DNA of 64,000 nt from Xylaria sp. FL1777 (Eukaryota > Ascomycota > Sordariomycetes > Xylariales > Xylariaceae). Below are positions 53,562 through 64,000 of the stretch, piece after piece. The notes beneath the pieces are model-generated. The model made no database searches, was not told the origin of the DNA, and worked only from the letters and a program-made list of their open reading frames with translations. How positions within the stretch are numbered: position 1 is the stretch's first letter; the number at the start of each line of letters is the position of its first letter. A program made the translations under genes and the position numbers. The DNA is taken from assembly GCA_022578965.1 (NCBI GenBank), contig MU400605.1, positions 1-64,000 of the forward strand, read 5' to 3'.

Positions 53562-53619
53562 GTGTGTGTGTGTGTGTGTGAGTGTGCGCGCGCGCGTGTG
53601 TGTGTGTGTGTGTGTGTGG
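53562..53619 (+). repeat. GT/GC microsatellite
   Basis: Alternating GT repeats with a central GCGCGCGCG stretch, purine-pyrimidine alternation throughout apart from one GA interruption. Such sequence can adopt Z-DNA and is length-variable. Confidence 0.9.
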
Positions 53620-53959
53620 TCTTATACAGTGTCTACTGTAGCCGATAGGTACCTATTATACCTACCTACACATACCTAGGCGAGGTAGATAGGTAGGGTT
53701 TTGGTCGATCAGTGGCCGATCAGTGGACATGGACAGCCCCCCCCCCTTCTATCTTCCTACACTAAGTGCACTAGGTCGGTACTATCCTACCGACCGACTT
53801 ACTTCACTATTTTACTGTAGGTAGGGGTATCCAGACAAAGTCGCCGCCACGCCGAGATCGTCGCGCTCTTTCTTCGTCATTGCATCTCGGCCGCCTCTGT
53901 GTCTCTTTTGTTGCTGCGCCGCCTCAGTCTGCTTTCACCGCTGCACCTTCTCACGCTAT

Positions 53960-54075
53960 CGACACTTACCTACCTATACATAGTAGTCCAGTCTACATAC
54001 TTACTTACGTACCTACCTACTTACCTACATATAGTACCTAGTATACCTACCTAATTACTTACTTACCTATCTACG
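53960..54075. repeat. TACCTA/TTAC short-motif cluster
   Basis: Dense, irregular array of TACCTA, TACTTAC and CTTACCTA words, also scattered on the other strand (TAGGTAGG) over the preceding 1.3 kb. It is not a perfect tandem repeat. It could be a recurrent promoter motif or simple-sequence drift. Confidence 0.7.
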
Positions 54076-54744
54076 TGATTGTGATTTTCAGATTGTCGCA
54101 ACTCCCTGTTCTGCTTGCTCCACCTGTATGCGTTGGCTCCTCCCACTCTCCGCTTACCGCCTCCTACTCGCTGCTGGCTGCTGGCTTCTGGCTGCTGGCC
54201 CGTCCTGACTCCAGACTCTCCCGGCTGCACTAGACTTAGATAGAGCCCGTCGCAGACTCACGAGCCGAGAAGCGTTGACCAGGAAGCCCTGGACTGCATA
54301 CATCCTGCCTGTCGGTTATGTCTGGACACTTTTTTCCTTCTTTTTATTACTCCACGCCCATCAGTTGGTATTTTTGACCTTTTTTGGCTTTTTGAGCTTT
54401 TTAAGCACGCGAGCATTTTGGAGTGAGGCTAACCCACTCATTATCACACCACTTACTTGCCCGGATCGCCACAAAATTAGACTACTTAGTACCAGAGTCG
54501 ACCGAGACCAAGCTACTATTCTACTACTATTCTATTCAGCACAACCGTCCTCACAGGCCCTTCGCCCCCGCTAGAACAAGACCTCAAACCCTAGCCAGGC
54601 GCGCAGTTACTATTTCAAACTTATTATTGCGACGGCACAAAGTGGTTACATGGTGCTCCATTCTCAGCACAAGCACTGACACTTGCTTTGCTCATACCGC
54701 CGCATCATTTGGTGTTATGTATCGTGAGAAAACCAACCTGGAGC

Positions 54745-54750
54745 ATGTAA
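54745..54750 (+). promoter_or_regulatory. Start-stop upstream AUG (ATGTAA) directly before the SprT-like ORF
   Basis: ATG followed immediately by TAA ends one base before the main ATG at 54752. If transcribed, this is the smallest possible upstream ORF. In plants AUG-UAA elements stall ribosomes and lower downstream translation; a role here is inference. The same bases (CATGTAAG) also resemble a 5' splice site, so an intron covering the start cannot be excluded. Confidence 0.45.
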
Positions 54751-54751
54751 G

Positions 54752-55873
54752 ATGGCGGGTTGGGACGTCGGTGGCACCGAGATGTTACGCTCCTTGAGCG
54801 ACTCGGCCATTTCCCCACCTCAAGCTTATGACGGTCTTCTACCTCGCCTGCCGAGGAAAAGGCACTTCCATCATATCCATGAACTCGATATCACCAACAA
54901 CTACCAGATAATACGAGAATGGAAGCGTCCCCGAGTTTTCTCTCACTCCGACGAGTACGCCATGACTCGCTGTGAGCATCCGCCAGTTCCTGCCTTCTTC
55001 ATCATAAATGAGACCAAGTCGGTACGGACAAGGGACTCGGGGTCATTCGAACGCGACCAGCTTGCGCATAGTGACTCAGTACAACAGTACAAATACGACA
55101 ATGTGTCAGCGCAAATAGACACTCCGTGCCTCGATCTTCGGGTGCGGAACGAGAAGGAGCCTGCTTCTATAGTCTGGCCGCCAGAGACGAAAGACAATGA
55201 TTATCATGATGCAGCCGCGGGGCTCGTGGAAGCAGATATGGCAGACTATCGGAGACGAAGGCGGCTGTCTCAACATGAGAGGATTCTAAAAACCCTCATC
55301 AACCCTAAGGGACTGAGCGCCGAGTTCGAGATTGACGACCAAGCGCTACAAGGCATATTTTACGCTGCCAACGAGATTTTCTTCAGGGGGAGCTTAAAGG
55401 GCAGAGTAACCTGGAAGTGGGAAACTCTTCCAACCAACCTCATCGGCACTACGGCATGGAGGGATGCGCCTGATGGTCAAGGCTACGAGACCAGGATTTA
55501 CCTGTCAAGGCAAATCCTCAAGGACAAGAAGTATAACAGACGCCTGCTCATATCTACCTTTATCCACGAACTCATTCACAGCTATCTCTTCGTCTATTGC
55601 GGGTATCACCCGGACGATTGCGGTGGTCACACGAGCGGATTCAAACGGATCGCCAACCTAATTAATAACTGGGTTGGCGAAGAGAATCTTCTACAACTTC
55701 ACAAGATGGAAGCTGAGCTGAGCGATTTCGAGATTCGGACAACAGACACCTTACCGCGGGATCACATCTCCGGTGGATGCCAGGTGCAGTGGCTCTGCGA
55801 TGGCACGCTCGGATACATTATCCTGCGGTCAGGTCTACGTTCACGGGACCGAGGCCCCATGCGGGGAGGTTAA
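54752..55873 (+). CDS. SprT-like zinc metalloprotease domain protein (373 aa)
   Basis: Single-exon frame of 373 residues. Residues 1 to about 170 are polar and low in conserved features. About 180-300 form an SprT-like domain: a start typical of the family (HERILKTLINPK), a strand with TWKWETLP, and the zinc site HELIH at 272-276 with a further His293 in GGHTSGF. The catalytic Glu273 is present. The SprT/Spartan/Wss1 group degrades proteins crosslinked to DNA or acts as a chromatin-associated protease; fungal SprT-like proteins are mostly uncharacterised. No C-terminal zinc ribbon, SHP box or PIP box is seen, so assignment to Spartan itself is not supported. The C-terminus (GLRSRDRGPMRGG) is basic. 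The start at 54752 has a purine at -3 and G at +4 and is the first Met of the frame. Confidence 0.85.
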   Translation: MAGWDVGGTEMLRSLSDSAISPPQAYDGLLPRLPRKRHFHHIHELDITNNYQIIREWKRPRVFSHSDEYAMTRCEHPPVPAFFIINETKSVRTRDSGSFERDQLAHSDSVQQYKYDNVSAQIDTPCLDLRVRNEKEPASIVWPPETKDNDYHDAAAGLVEADMADYRRRRRLSQHERILKTLINPKGLSAEFEIDDQALQGIFYAANEIFFRGSLKGRVTWKWETLPTNLIGTTAWRDAPDGQGYETRIYLSRQILKDKKYNRRLLISTFIHELIHSYLFVYCGYHPDDCGGHTSGFKRIANLINNWVGEENLLQLHKMEAELSDFEIRTTDTLPRDHISGGCQVQWLCDGTLGYIILRSGLRSRDRGPMRGG

Positions 55874-58800
55874 GGGGCGATCGGTCCATATATTAGCGTC
55901 CCGTCTTCTCTAGTTTACCCCCGAGTATCTAGGGGACGCACCCCACGTTATAAGACACGCGCGCAGCATATTTCCTTTTGTTTTTTTTTTGTTTTTGTTT
56001 TTGTTTTGTTTTTTTACGAAATATCATCAGATATTATTTGTTCGCATGGCGATGGCGTTCGCATTATACCACAGCATCTACAGTTCTATGTTTTTTAGTA
56101 GATTTCCTCCACAATCAACTCACCTAGATACCATTTTGATTAAAGCCACACAATGTTCCTACCTATCTCATACCCTCATAAAAGCATAGAACCTTTCTGA
56201 TACAATTCCTAACATAACTATGAGTCATCACGGGGCGAAACTATGAAAGCTATTATATGTAACCTTATCCTCCACGGCTTAACTTTTTGTTTTTTCCCCT
56301 TATTGATGAAATAATCCATCAGCTCCCCATAGTATTCTCAATCCAGATACTCTGGGGTTCTTCTTTCACTTACAGCAACACTCCATGCTTCCTATATAAC
56401 CCTGGAAAGTCATGCCTCCCTGTATATACCTATGTATCCTATCAACAGCAGCATAGTTATATTAAAAGTTTAGCTACAACGACATCTCATGAATATAATG
56501 CCCATGAATATAATGATCATGCAATGCTACCTAGTCAACGGCGTTTCATTGACAGGTATGTCTCCCGTCCCAAACCACAACATAATCTTATCAAAAACCT
56601 AACTTCGCACCCACCTTCAGGTGTATGTAGACTTCCAAATATGCCGTGTTCGGATCAACGCTTGTGCTATGGTCTCGCTTATACCGGGTGTGTATTACAG
56701 ACGACGCAGTCAGCCCCCCTAATTACTACGTAAGGAAAAGGGGGGACCCTGAGGCTTAGTGGTACGCAGTCGGAACAACCGCCAATCAAGGGCAGCAAGA
56801 TCGTGGGCGCAATACGCTAAGCTAGGCGCACACAATATTTACTTGGTATTTCTATTCGACAATGCATTACAGCCCTGCTCCGAACTAAGGCGCAGGAACG
56901 GCATCGACGCGATACGGAGATTGGATAGACGTGGCCAAGACTCGGCGTCTCCGTGTGCTTTGAGCTACCTATGGCTTTCTCGGCGGAGATGAACGCATTC
57001 AAGTGATTGTACGATTGTATTCTGCTGCTGCCTGGGACAGGATTTCTGCAGGTTAGGGTCCTATCGCTTCTCTGGTTATTCTCTGAGTATACCCAGGTAG
57101 TAGCTCCTGCATGATATCTCGGTAGGAGTAAAGACACGGCTTATCGTGGAGTTGTTCAGCCCGCTATTATTCATTGTTGCAGCAATTTCATGGTAATTGT
57201 CGCGGATAGAAGCGCGTCTTGGTGTGGACTCGGTATATTACGTGTCTGTGATACAATGGCGTGGGAGGAAGTGTGCGTTTTTCAACTCTTATGGTGGCAG
57301 CCCTACCGAGCTGGACTAGAGTTTCGTCGTTCGTGTCCTGGTTCTTCATAACTTAGAGGACCACGGGGTCTTGAATATTCATTCTGTCAGGTGATATAGT
57401 CACATATAGACCCCTAGGGTCTATATAGTGGGATTGGTGTATATATATGGGCTATTCCCGCCAACTACCATTGGGAAGGCCGGGGCCAATTGACCAACGT
57501 ACCGGCTACTGACCCCTTTACTACCTGCTATGTGACCGCTAGGGCTACCCATTCACTCCGGGACAATAACCTCTGACACATTCATTCATTCATTCATTCA
57601 TTCATTCATTAATTCATTAATTCTACACGGACGCGATAATTATAAGGCGGCCATTTATAACTACTGTACTTGTGCCATCTAGGTAACTCTGCCACGCACA
57701 ATTCGATACCTCGACTCTAAGCAGGCGATTATGGCAAGCTTCGAAAGTGCTAGTGGTTGGCTGAAAGATACCTACCCGGTGACTGGTTTTTTTAAAATAA
57801 AAAAAGATTTTCGAACTCGAACTTTAGTGAGCTTGCCTGGATCAGAACCGCGGAATTCTAGTACATGCATTGTGCTAGAGTGTTAAGGAGCTATCTAGGT
57901 ACTGTAGCTCCCTAAGTAGCACCTACCTCTGTACCTTCCGAGTACTGGCCTAAAACCTTTGTGATTGCTACGTAGGGTAAGGTCTGTACTCTATAAGTGT
58001 GGTATGGTTGAGAAGACTCTAATTCCTATGTACAGATACTGACGTGCCATGTATAAATACACCCATTTGGGTGGGTCTTGTCATATTGTTCCAGGCCGCT
58101 GCATAGCAACCGTCAGGTGTCACACGTCTCCCTGTATCTGCAGCTGTTTTTTCTTTAAAAATTTTTTTTTTTTTGGTATTGCATATAAATGTTGAAGCGT
58201 GGGTATGGAAGCCTCAAGGACTGGAGAGTCTCTCATACCACGTTCGCCCTACACGGCAGAGACACGTGATAGAATACGAGGACTGTGGCGCGAACTGTGC
58301 CACTGTGGCATCGAAGCGGAGACTAACGGTCCAATCAGAATCAACCATCAGTTTCGATATCAACTTCATTGCTCCGGTACTAGATTAAGCAGTCTCCGAG
58401 TCCCGAGCGATTGATGCCGATACACTATTACATATATCACTTAGCTGCAATTATAGCTATCATTTAGTTCCAGTCAAGGCGCTTGCAGATACGCCGGTCC
58501 CGGAAAAGCGATGAAACGTGCTCGCCCATCGATGGCGGACCGCTCCACCATGACCCAGTGATCTAGGCTCAAAGACGAGTTTACAGACACGGCTGTGCCG
58601 TAGAAATACGGACAGGAATGATGTCCAGCGCCTAAATCTGCGTAACAGGCGGGAAGTTGGAACGCGGGGCGATCCTGCGACCATTAGGCGTACTTGGCTG
58701 GATCCAGTGTTTAGCCAACGTGTGAAGGGAGCTTTGGATCTAGAAATTGAAAAACTTCGCAGGCATGAACCATTCAGTTTTACACTTCTACGGACGAATT

Positions 58801-58975
58801 ATAATTAGGCAGGTTCTCGCCAACATGGCTCTTGCAGACTTCACGCAGTATATATTCGCCAAACTACATGGCAAGATGTGAATGCCCAAGCTGATTTTCA
58901 AGGCCGGGATAAGAACAACAAAGCCCAAATTCTTCAATCCTACCTAACTATTGCCTGGTAGCAGCCTACTGGAAT
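55874..58975. other. Gene-poor intergenic region
   Basis: 3.1 kb after the SprT-like gene. It includes a T/GTTTTT-rich stretch at about 55,979-56,015, an ATTC microsatellite at 57579-57622, and a run of T at about 58,157-58,174. Around 58,554-58,809 the + strand is open for 85 codons without ATG and reads like coding sequence (RVKGALDLEIEKLRRHEPFS), followed by frames broken by stops, so a decayed gene is possible. Other open frames (56287-56733, 56759-56992) have no recognisable content. Confidence 0.55.
57579..57622 (+). repeat. ATTC tetranucleotide microsatellite
   Basis: About ten units of CATT, the last few interrupted by TAATT. A simple length-variable repeat. Confidence 0.9.
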
Positions 58976-59549
58976 GCTTCATGGACTACAGATCTCATAA
59001 CCGTGGTGAAGTCTAACGAATGCGACTCGGCGTCGCTAACCCAACAGCTTTCCGAATGTTCCTTTGGCCTGATGATGACCTCTCCATCTTCGACCAGTGT
59101 GACATAATTGAGCTAATAAGTGGTCTTGGAGATAATGGCTTCTTCGTCGGTGTTGTCAACGGCCCTATCGGTCGTGTATATCATGGGCTTCAGTTCGGTG
59201 AGGACCTTGGTGACATTTAGACCAGTTTTCTCATGTACCTCTCGTGCAAGGGCGTGCCTTGATGGTAGGGTCGTCGGGATCAATCTTGCTAGCCACCAGG
59301 TATTTTGAAGACATTGGGGAAGATATGCTCATGGGGCGCCGTCTTTAAGAGTAAGATGCTTGGTGTTTTAGGGCCCATTAAGTCCGAGGCATGCCGTAAA
59401 ATAGCTGCCCCTGCGACGACTTCGCCGCACGGGAGCCCAGAACCAGCGACTTTGAGTTTTCAGAACTCGTCGCCAGAGGCATCGAGGAACTGTAGGTTGA
59501 CGGATTTGTCGACCGCGATGGATTCGGCGTCATTTGGTATGGCCGTCAC
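58976..59549 (-). pseudogene. Broken Nudix hydrolase gene
   Basis: Read on the minus strand in successive frames, the segment matches a Nudix hydrolase layout: an N-terminal strand (GLPCGEVVAGAAILRH), a loop ending FPNVFKIPGG, the Nudix box with DPDDPTIK and REVHEKTGL, then LKPMIYTTDRAVD and a C-terminal helix (DFTTVMRSVVHEAFQ) before a stop at 58976-58978. Nudix enzymes hydrolyse nucleoside diphosphate derivatives. The gene is broken by a TGA at 59460-59462, frame changes with four extra bases at about 59288-59291 and about 59251-59255, and a TAG at 59113-59115. One box glutamate is Lys (EK instead of EE) and another position has Asp. The presumed start codon is GTG (59547-59549), so the ATG is lost or lay further upstream. 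The length (about 190 codons) fits a full small Nudix protein, so decay rather than truncation is the cause. Confidence 0.82.
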
Positions 59550-62500
59550 TTTTCCAACTCGAGAGAAGTGGTTGAGAAAACTACGGCGAGCGCGGATGAA
59601 GACTAGAGCGCTATAGGATGCCGTAGGCCTGTGAGGAGACTGGGCATAGAGCAGGAAATTTGTGGTGATGTAATCAATGAAACGCTCTCGGAACGTGAAA
59701 GGGAGTGAGAGGACAAACAGAAGTCAATATTATACACGTGATAGGACACCACAAAATGTGTTGCCTAGAATATACAGCATCACAATTGGTTTGGCGCAGG
59801 CTGTTGGCTCGTGTGCACATGCATTCAGTGCATCTCACGGCTAACAAGGCCACTCGAAATGCCTGAAGGGATATGATATGGTGCCTTGAGACTATGTCTA
59901 GCCAGTCCCAGCTACGCACGCGAATATTATAACGTTCTAAACCACTACTACATTTTCTAGACCGTCGAAGGAGCACGGAGCCTGAATATCACATTCCTGA
60001 TTAGACAATCAGCAGCACACACCCGCCTCTAAATGCCAACAGTGTCATAGGACAATATACTCCGGTCCCCTAGGGTACCGAGATGAACCTTTTCGTCTAT
60101 TGCCTTCCGTAGGCTGCTGACATTGGCCTCCTGCTACAGTTTCTTTATTCCCGTAGGCACATTCCAACTTCACAAGATTACTCGGTTCTAGCTTGTACTT
60201 CTACTATTTTGCTATAGCGGTCGGCACTTGCGTTCAAATTTCATCTTGAAGGAGCTAAGGCTGCAGGCTCTATGAAGTCACGACTCCAAGGTTGCACGAG
60301 TTAGCATAGTCAAATAGGCCTTTTTACAACAGCTTATTATTCCAGTTTCTATATGCCTGCTACAACACTCCTTATAATAATAGTTACGGGGGTTAAAAGG
60401 AATAATTAATCGATCTTGCGGGGAAGGCTCAGCCCAGTCGGAAGGCTCTCCGTTTGAGAATCTTTCTTCTACTATTAGAAAACGTCAAGTTTAATAAATC
60501 AAGCTTCTAATGATGAGGCTCCATTTTATCACGCAGGACTATGTATTCATCACATATAACATACTTGTTTTCACCCCAAGACATGTACCCCAGCAGCGGC
60601 ATCCCCTGTTAAAATAAATCTACTTGAATTAGACCTTAGAAATGTAATTGGCATCCAGAAATAGTCAGCTGACTAATAAGCGTCTCTGAACGAGTATCTC
60701 TCACATACTCTACCCTGGCTATAAAAGACACAATAGTCATTTAATCTAGTAGTGATCCTTATAGACTGGATATATAATTTAATGTTAGTAGGCTTTGTAC
60801 GATTATCTGTTTACTACAAGTCGTGAGATATATAGCCTCTTTGTAGTCTAAGCAGTTAAAATCATCCCATCCTAATAAATAGAGAGGGCATGCAGCCATA
60901 GAAGAAATTATTTATTTCAGGGGCGCAGCTAGGTTTGTTTAAGACATTCATATGTCCAATTGTAGGACCAATTGTGTAAGCCCCTAAGATTACCTGAGCT
61001 AGATGATTGCATCTTCTACATATGTAGAGACAGCCCTGCGAGCGCCTTGCGTTGGTTCTTTACAGGTTCATAAAAACAAGGAAAATGGATGTTTTCTAGA
61101 AATTGAGTCAAGGTAACATATACCACATAGTTAAGTCAAAAGCTAAAGAGCATCTGATAAATTTGGCGTTGGGGGATGACGTAAAGGCTCGATTATTATA
61201 AATAGAATTTAATTATATACCGGTACATCAGTTGAGATCTACTTATCAATTTAGATAATCCTTGTTGTCTTAGTAGACCATGTGGTATAGGTGCATTACA
61301 CTAGATAGTAGGTATACGAATGAGTGGTCCATTTTGCCATGGCAATGGTCTCATCGGTAGCAGGTGTCGGAACACGAGTCACCGCACTACTACTATATGT
61401 GGGCATGGAAGCTCTGCAATCGCTACCTACCTACACTAAACTCAAATTGAGGGTCCATCTGGAGAGCTAGAGGGGTTGCAGCGTACATAGTGTCAGGCGA
61501 CGGACAATACACTAGGTTGTCATTCGAGCCGGACGATGCCGAGCCTTTCCGTACGAATTCCGGCGGACAGATCCGAAAACCCCCCACTTCCGGTGCATCC
61601 GACTCGTCCGAGGTTAGATAGACCGTACTTGACGAGAAGAGGGATTCATTGGGAGGATGTTAACGGAGTTGGCCGTCATACAAGTACGATTTAGAAATTC
61701 TAGGTGAAACTTATGATTGAAATCTGTTTTGCTTCATAGAAGGCTGTTGATAGATATAATGAAGGGGTAGGATGTATGTATGTTTCTTATCTCATCAGTT
61801 GACAAATATAGGTCATGACGGCTTTGTACTACCCACACCAGACACTATACCAAACGGCATATGATGAGCAAATTACAGCACAGCCACAGCCACAGTATCG
61901 CAGCGACTTGCCTAGACAGGCATGTGTTAACTAAATCCCATCAGCGTACATCTTCCCACTGCTACCATGCTTGATGTCCTAGTTGGTGCACATTTTCGGT
62001 GTGTTACCTGCTGATATGTGGTGTTCTTGCGTAGTAAGATGGCTATAATAGAATCTATTGCTACTGAGGCAATATAGATTTCTGACATTTGGGTTAGCAG
62101 CGATACGCTACATAAACATAAGAAATGTCAGTATAGTATCAATTCTGGGGGATCCTTACATGTAGCCCCGGACGAACTTGCTCCACTGCCGATATCCACT
62201 GCTGTTTAGTACCCGCCGTTGTGCCGGTGAAATCGGAATCTGTATGATCCGAACTTCAAAAAGCCACGCTTTGCATTTTATTGAAACGGTTGATGTGCCC
62301 GGTTAGGTAAGTCTAAATATATATATGACAGCGAGACGTGGGAAGCGCTTTTGTTTAGTGTACCTATTAATTCCCGTACTACATAAAACTGCAAAATAAA
62401 GAAATGTTTCAGGTGTACAATGTCGTTATCTAGTATCTATGCGCAGTAGGTAGACTAATGCGAACCAAAGACCAAAGTCTGTGGGTGATTTTCGTCGTGA

Positions 62501-64000
62501 CGTCGATTGCAAATGACCTGATAGGCTGAAAAGTTGATAAGGTCAAAGCGTGACTATTTTTCAGAGTCAAACCAACAGAGCTGACCATGGTCCACTGACA
62601 ATTCGGGGAACACGTGTAGTCGTGTTTGCCAGTGTAACACGCTATGATGCTGGGCGGAGCTGGGTAAGGCATGATAATGGCTCAGCCCCTAACAACATGA
62701 TAGGGCTCTCGAAGTAAACATCGTGTTGGTTGAGAACATGCGGTGGGTGGACGGACAGGCTCTACACAGATAAAGAACTGAATTATGCAGCAAGATCGAT
62801 AATGTGTAAACATGACGTAGAATTTTCGTAGTGTACCAGGAAGCAAATCCATGGTTGACTAACTAAACAGTACCTAATCTATCCATTCCGCCTTTTAGTA
62901 GTAGGGATACCGATATACACCTACGCATATACTCCCGTACTCTATATATAACAACAGAGCTTGGCGCTGGCCGTCATTATCCTGTCGGAGGAAGTCTTTA
63001 AGTTGTCGACTGAGTAGCTTTATTAAAACAGTGGAATTTGGATGGTTGGATAATAATAAAGAGCGAGGAGGACCAATCGATTGGCCAGCCTGCCTACATC
63101 ATAAAAAAGATCATGGCTATCGTCGTATTAGGAGTCTTTTGAAGATAAGCAATGTGCTTCTATACCGGTATTAGAATTGTACGGATTCCAATAGAGGCTG
63201 ACGTGATACAAAATTCCATTGCATACGTCAGCTCCGGTGTCTCGATATGAGAGCTGAGAATCAGAGCTGAAATCTCTGCTGCTGCAATTCCCTAGTGTAT
63301 ATTACACGTGGAGGTAGGTATGTTGTATGCAAGCGCGCCAAGTGAGGTAAGTATTAGATAGTACGATTCTACTATGCAAGGGTTGGTTGACGGTAGTATA
63401 GAAGGATTTTGCTGCGACATGTTCCGAGTCCTTGCTTGTGAGCTGTAGCGAGTCAATGCTGTGACTTTATTCTTAAACGTACTGACATTACTATGAGTGA
63501 GTACATGCATAGGTAGTCTAGAGATTGTTATGTGTTGATCAAGCATACACTAGTGTAAGCGCCAGCCCCTATGCCGCGCCACATGATACATCATGATACC
63601 GTTGTCACTTGTGTAAAAAAACTCACGAATGCTATCCTCCGAGACCATAGGGGCGTTTTGATGCTACCTACATGTAGGTGCTGCTTCACGTTCGTCTGTT
63701 CGATTCCTTCGTCTATGGAAGTGTCACACATGTAGTGTACGTAGTAAAACACATAGTGCGTAGGTCGACTTGATGAGGTTAGCTAGTTTCAGGACTTCAG
63801 ATATCGTACCTTCAGACCATGCTGCACTAGCGTTTGGCGGGGATTTATTGGTTACACTAGAGCTACCTGCATCGCTCTTTGATCCTCCCCTCTTTGTGCT
63901 AGCCCGGGGTGCTCGGATTGCCCGGCTTACGGGAAACTACGCTGCGTATACACTACCTACATACGCAGTATAGTGTAATCTGCTTTCCTAGTTATCCTAC
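59550..64000. other. Gene-poor end of the window
   Basis: 4.4 kb with no gene model I can support. Open frames on both strands are under 105 codons and have no known motif. Upstream of the Nudix relic, the minus strand stays open to about 59,690 without a stop, which may be part of the old gene or chance. A perfect palindrome, TTGCCATGGCAA, is at about 61,337-61,348. Around 61,525-61,620 is a GC-rich island with several CGGA/TCCG words. Confidence 0.5.

Larger units (their letters stand above)
51495..54751. other. Long intergenic region and probable 5' leader of the SprT-like gene
   Basis: 3.3 kb between two plus-strand genes. It contains an A run at about 52,361-52,378, a GT/GC microsatellite at 53562-53619, a run of C at about 53,738, many TACCTA/TAGGTA words (52,630-52,760, 53,640-53,700, 53,960-54,075), and from about 54,070 a pyrimidine-rich stretch typical of fungal promoters and 5' leaders. 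The open frames here are short, rich in unusual residues and unsupported. Confidence 0.6.

Noticed and set aside
53562..53619. CRISPR-like or telomeric repeat
   Set aside because: It is a simple GT/GC microsatellite; no spacer structure and no TTAGGG-type telomere repeats occur in the window.
56287..56733. 148-codon plus-strand ORF
   Set aside because: Low-complexity flanks, no motif, and residue composition unlike the accepted genes; likely chance.
56759..57137. Heterokaryon-incompatibility (HET) domain relic
   Set aside because: A phrase like GDWIDVAKT in one frame suggested HET motifs, but the order and spacing of family motifs do not fit.
57790..57900. tRNA or tRNA-derived SINE on the minus strand
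   Set aside because: A-box-like CTAGCACAATGC and B-box-like GTTCGAGTTCG followed by T-rich sequence are present, but neither acceptor nor T stem can be paired.

Overview
The window comes from a filamentous ascomycete (Pezizomycotina, probably Sordariomycetes). The evidence is short spliceosomal introns of 49-89 bp with GT/AG ends, fungal gene families, and a sharp two-compartment base composition. Bases 1 to about 41,000 are extremely AT-rich and full of TpA, with CpA/TpG scarce and the surviving G and C mostly inside AGCT or TGC contexts. This is the pattern left by repeat-induced point mutation (RIP). From about 41,040 to the end the sequence has ordinary GC content and carries genes.

The AT block is a nest of decayed transposons that can be taken apart by ends and target-site duplications. 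Element A has LTRs of about 476-504 bp and occurs twice. Copy 1 (1-403 plus 15505-18490, with a tandemly duplicated tail to 19637) is split by LTR retrotransposon B (404-15504, LTRs 358/360 bp, target duplication CAAGC). B is itself split by LTR retrotransposon C (4942-12797, two 193-bp LTRs, target duplication ATATA). Copy 2 of A (about 30004-39767, with a possible left LTR at 29502-30003) preserves the empty site of B. It is interrupted by D2 (35768-38305), a LINE-like element with a 17-bp target duplication. A second copy, D1 (22044-24238), lies in opposite orientation with a 14-bp duplication. D2 carries 342 extra bases at its presumed 5' end, of ordinary composition, that escaped RIP.

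The GC-normal part holds four gene models that look intact and one pseudogene. They are: an NLP (necrosis- and ethylene-inducing-like protein) gene on the minus strand, 0.5 kb from the edge of the AT block; a 917-aa protein of unknown function with two C-terminal membrane segments (minus); a 622-aa F-box protein with WD-like repeats (plus); a 373-aa SprT-type zinc metalloprotease-like protein preceded by a start-stop upstream AUG (plus); and a broken Nudix hydrolase gene (minus, 58976-59549). The last 8 kb is gene-poor, with simple repeats and traces of decayed coding sequence.

The genes do not form an obvious pathway or cluster. The clearest theme is genome compartmentalisation: a secreted cytolysin-family effector gene beside a RIP-silenced transposon nest, as described for two-speed genomes of plant-associated fungi. 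No new defence-type or biosynthetic system was found. The most unusual item is the RIP-free patch fused to D2.
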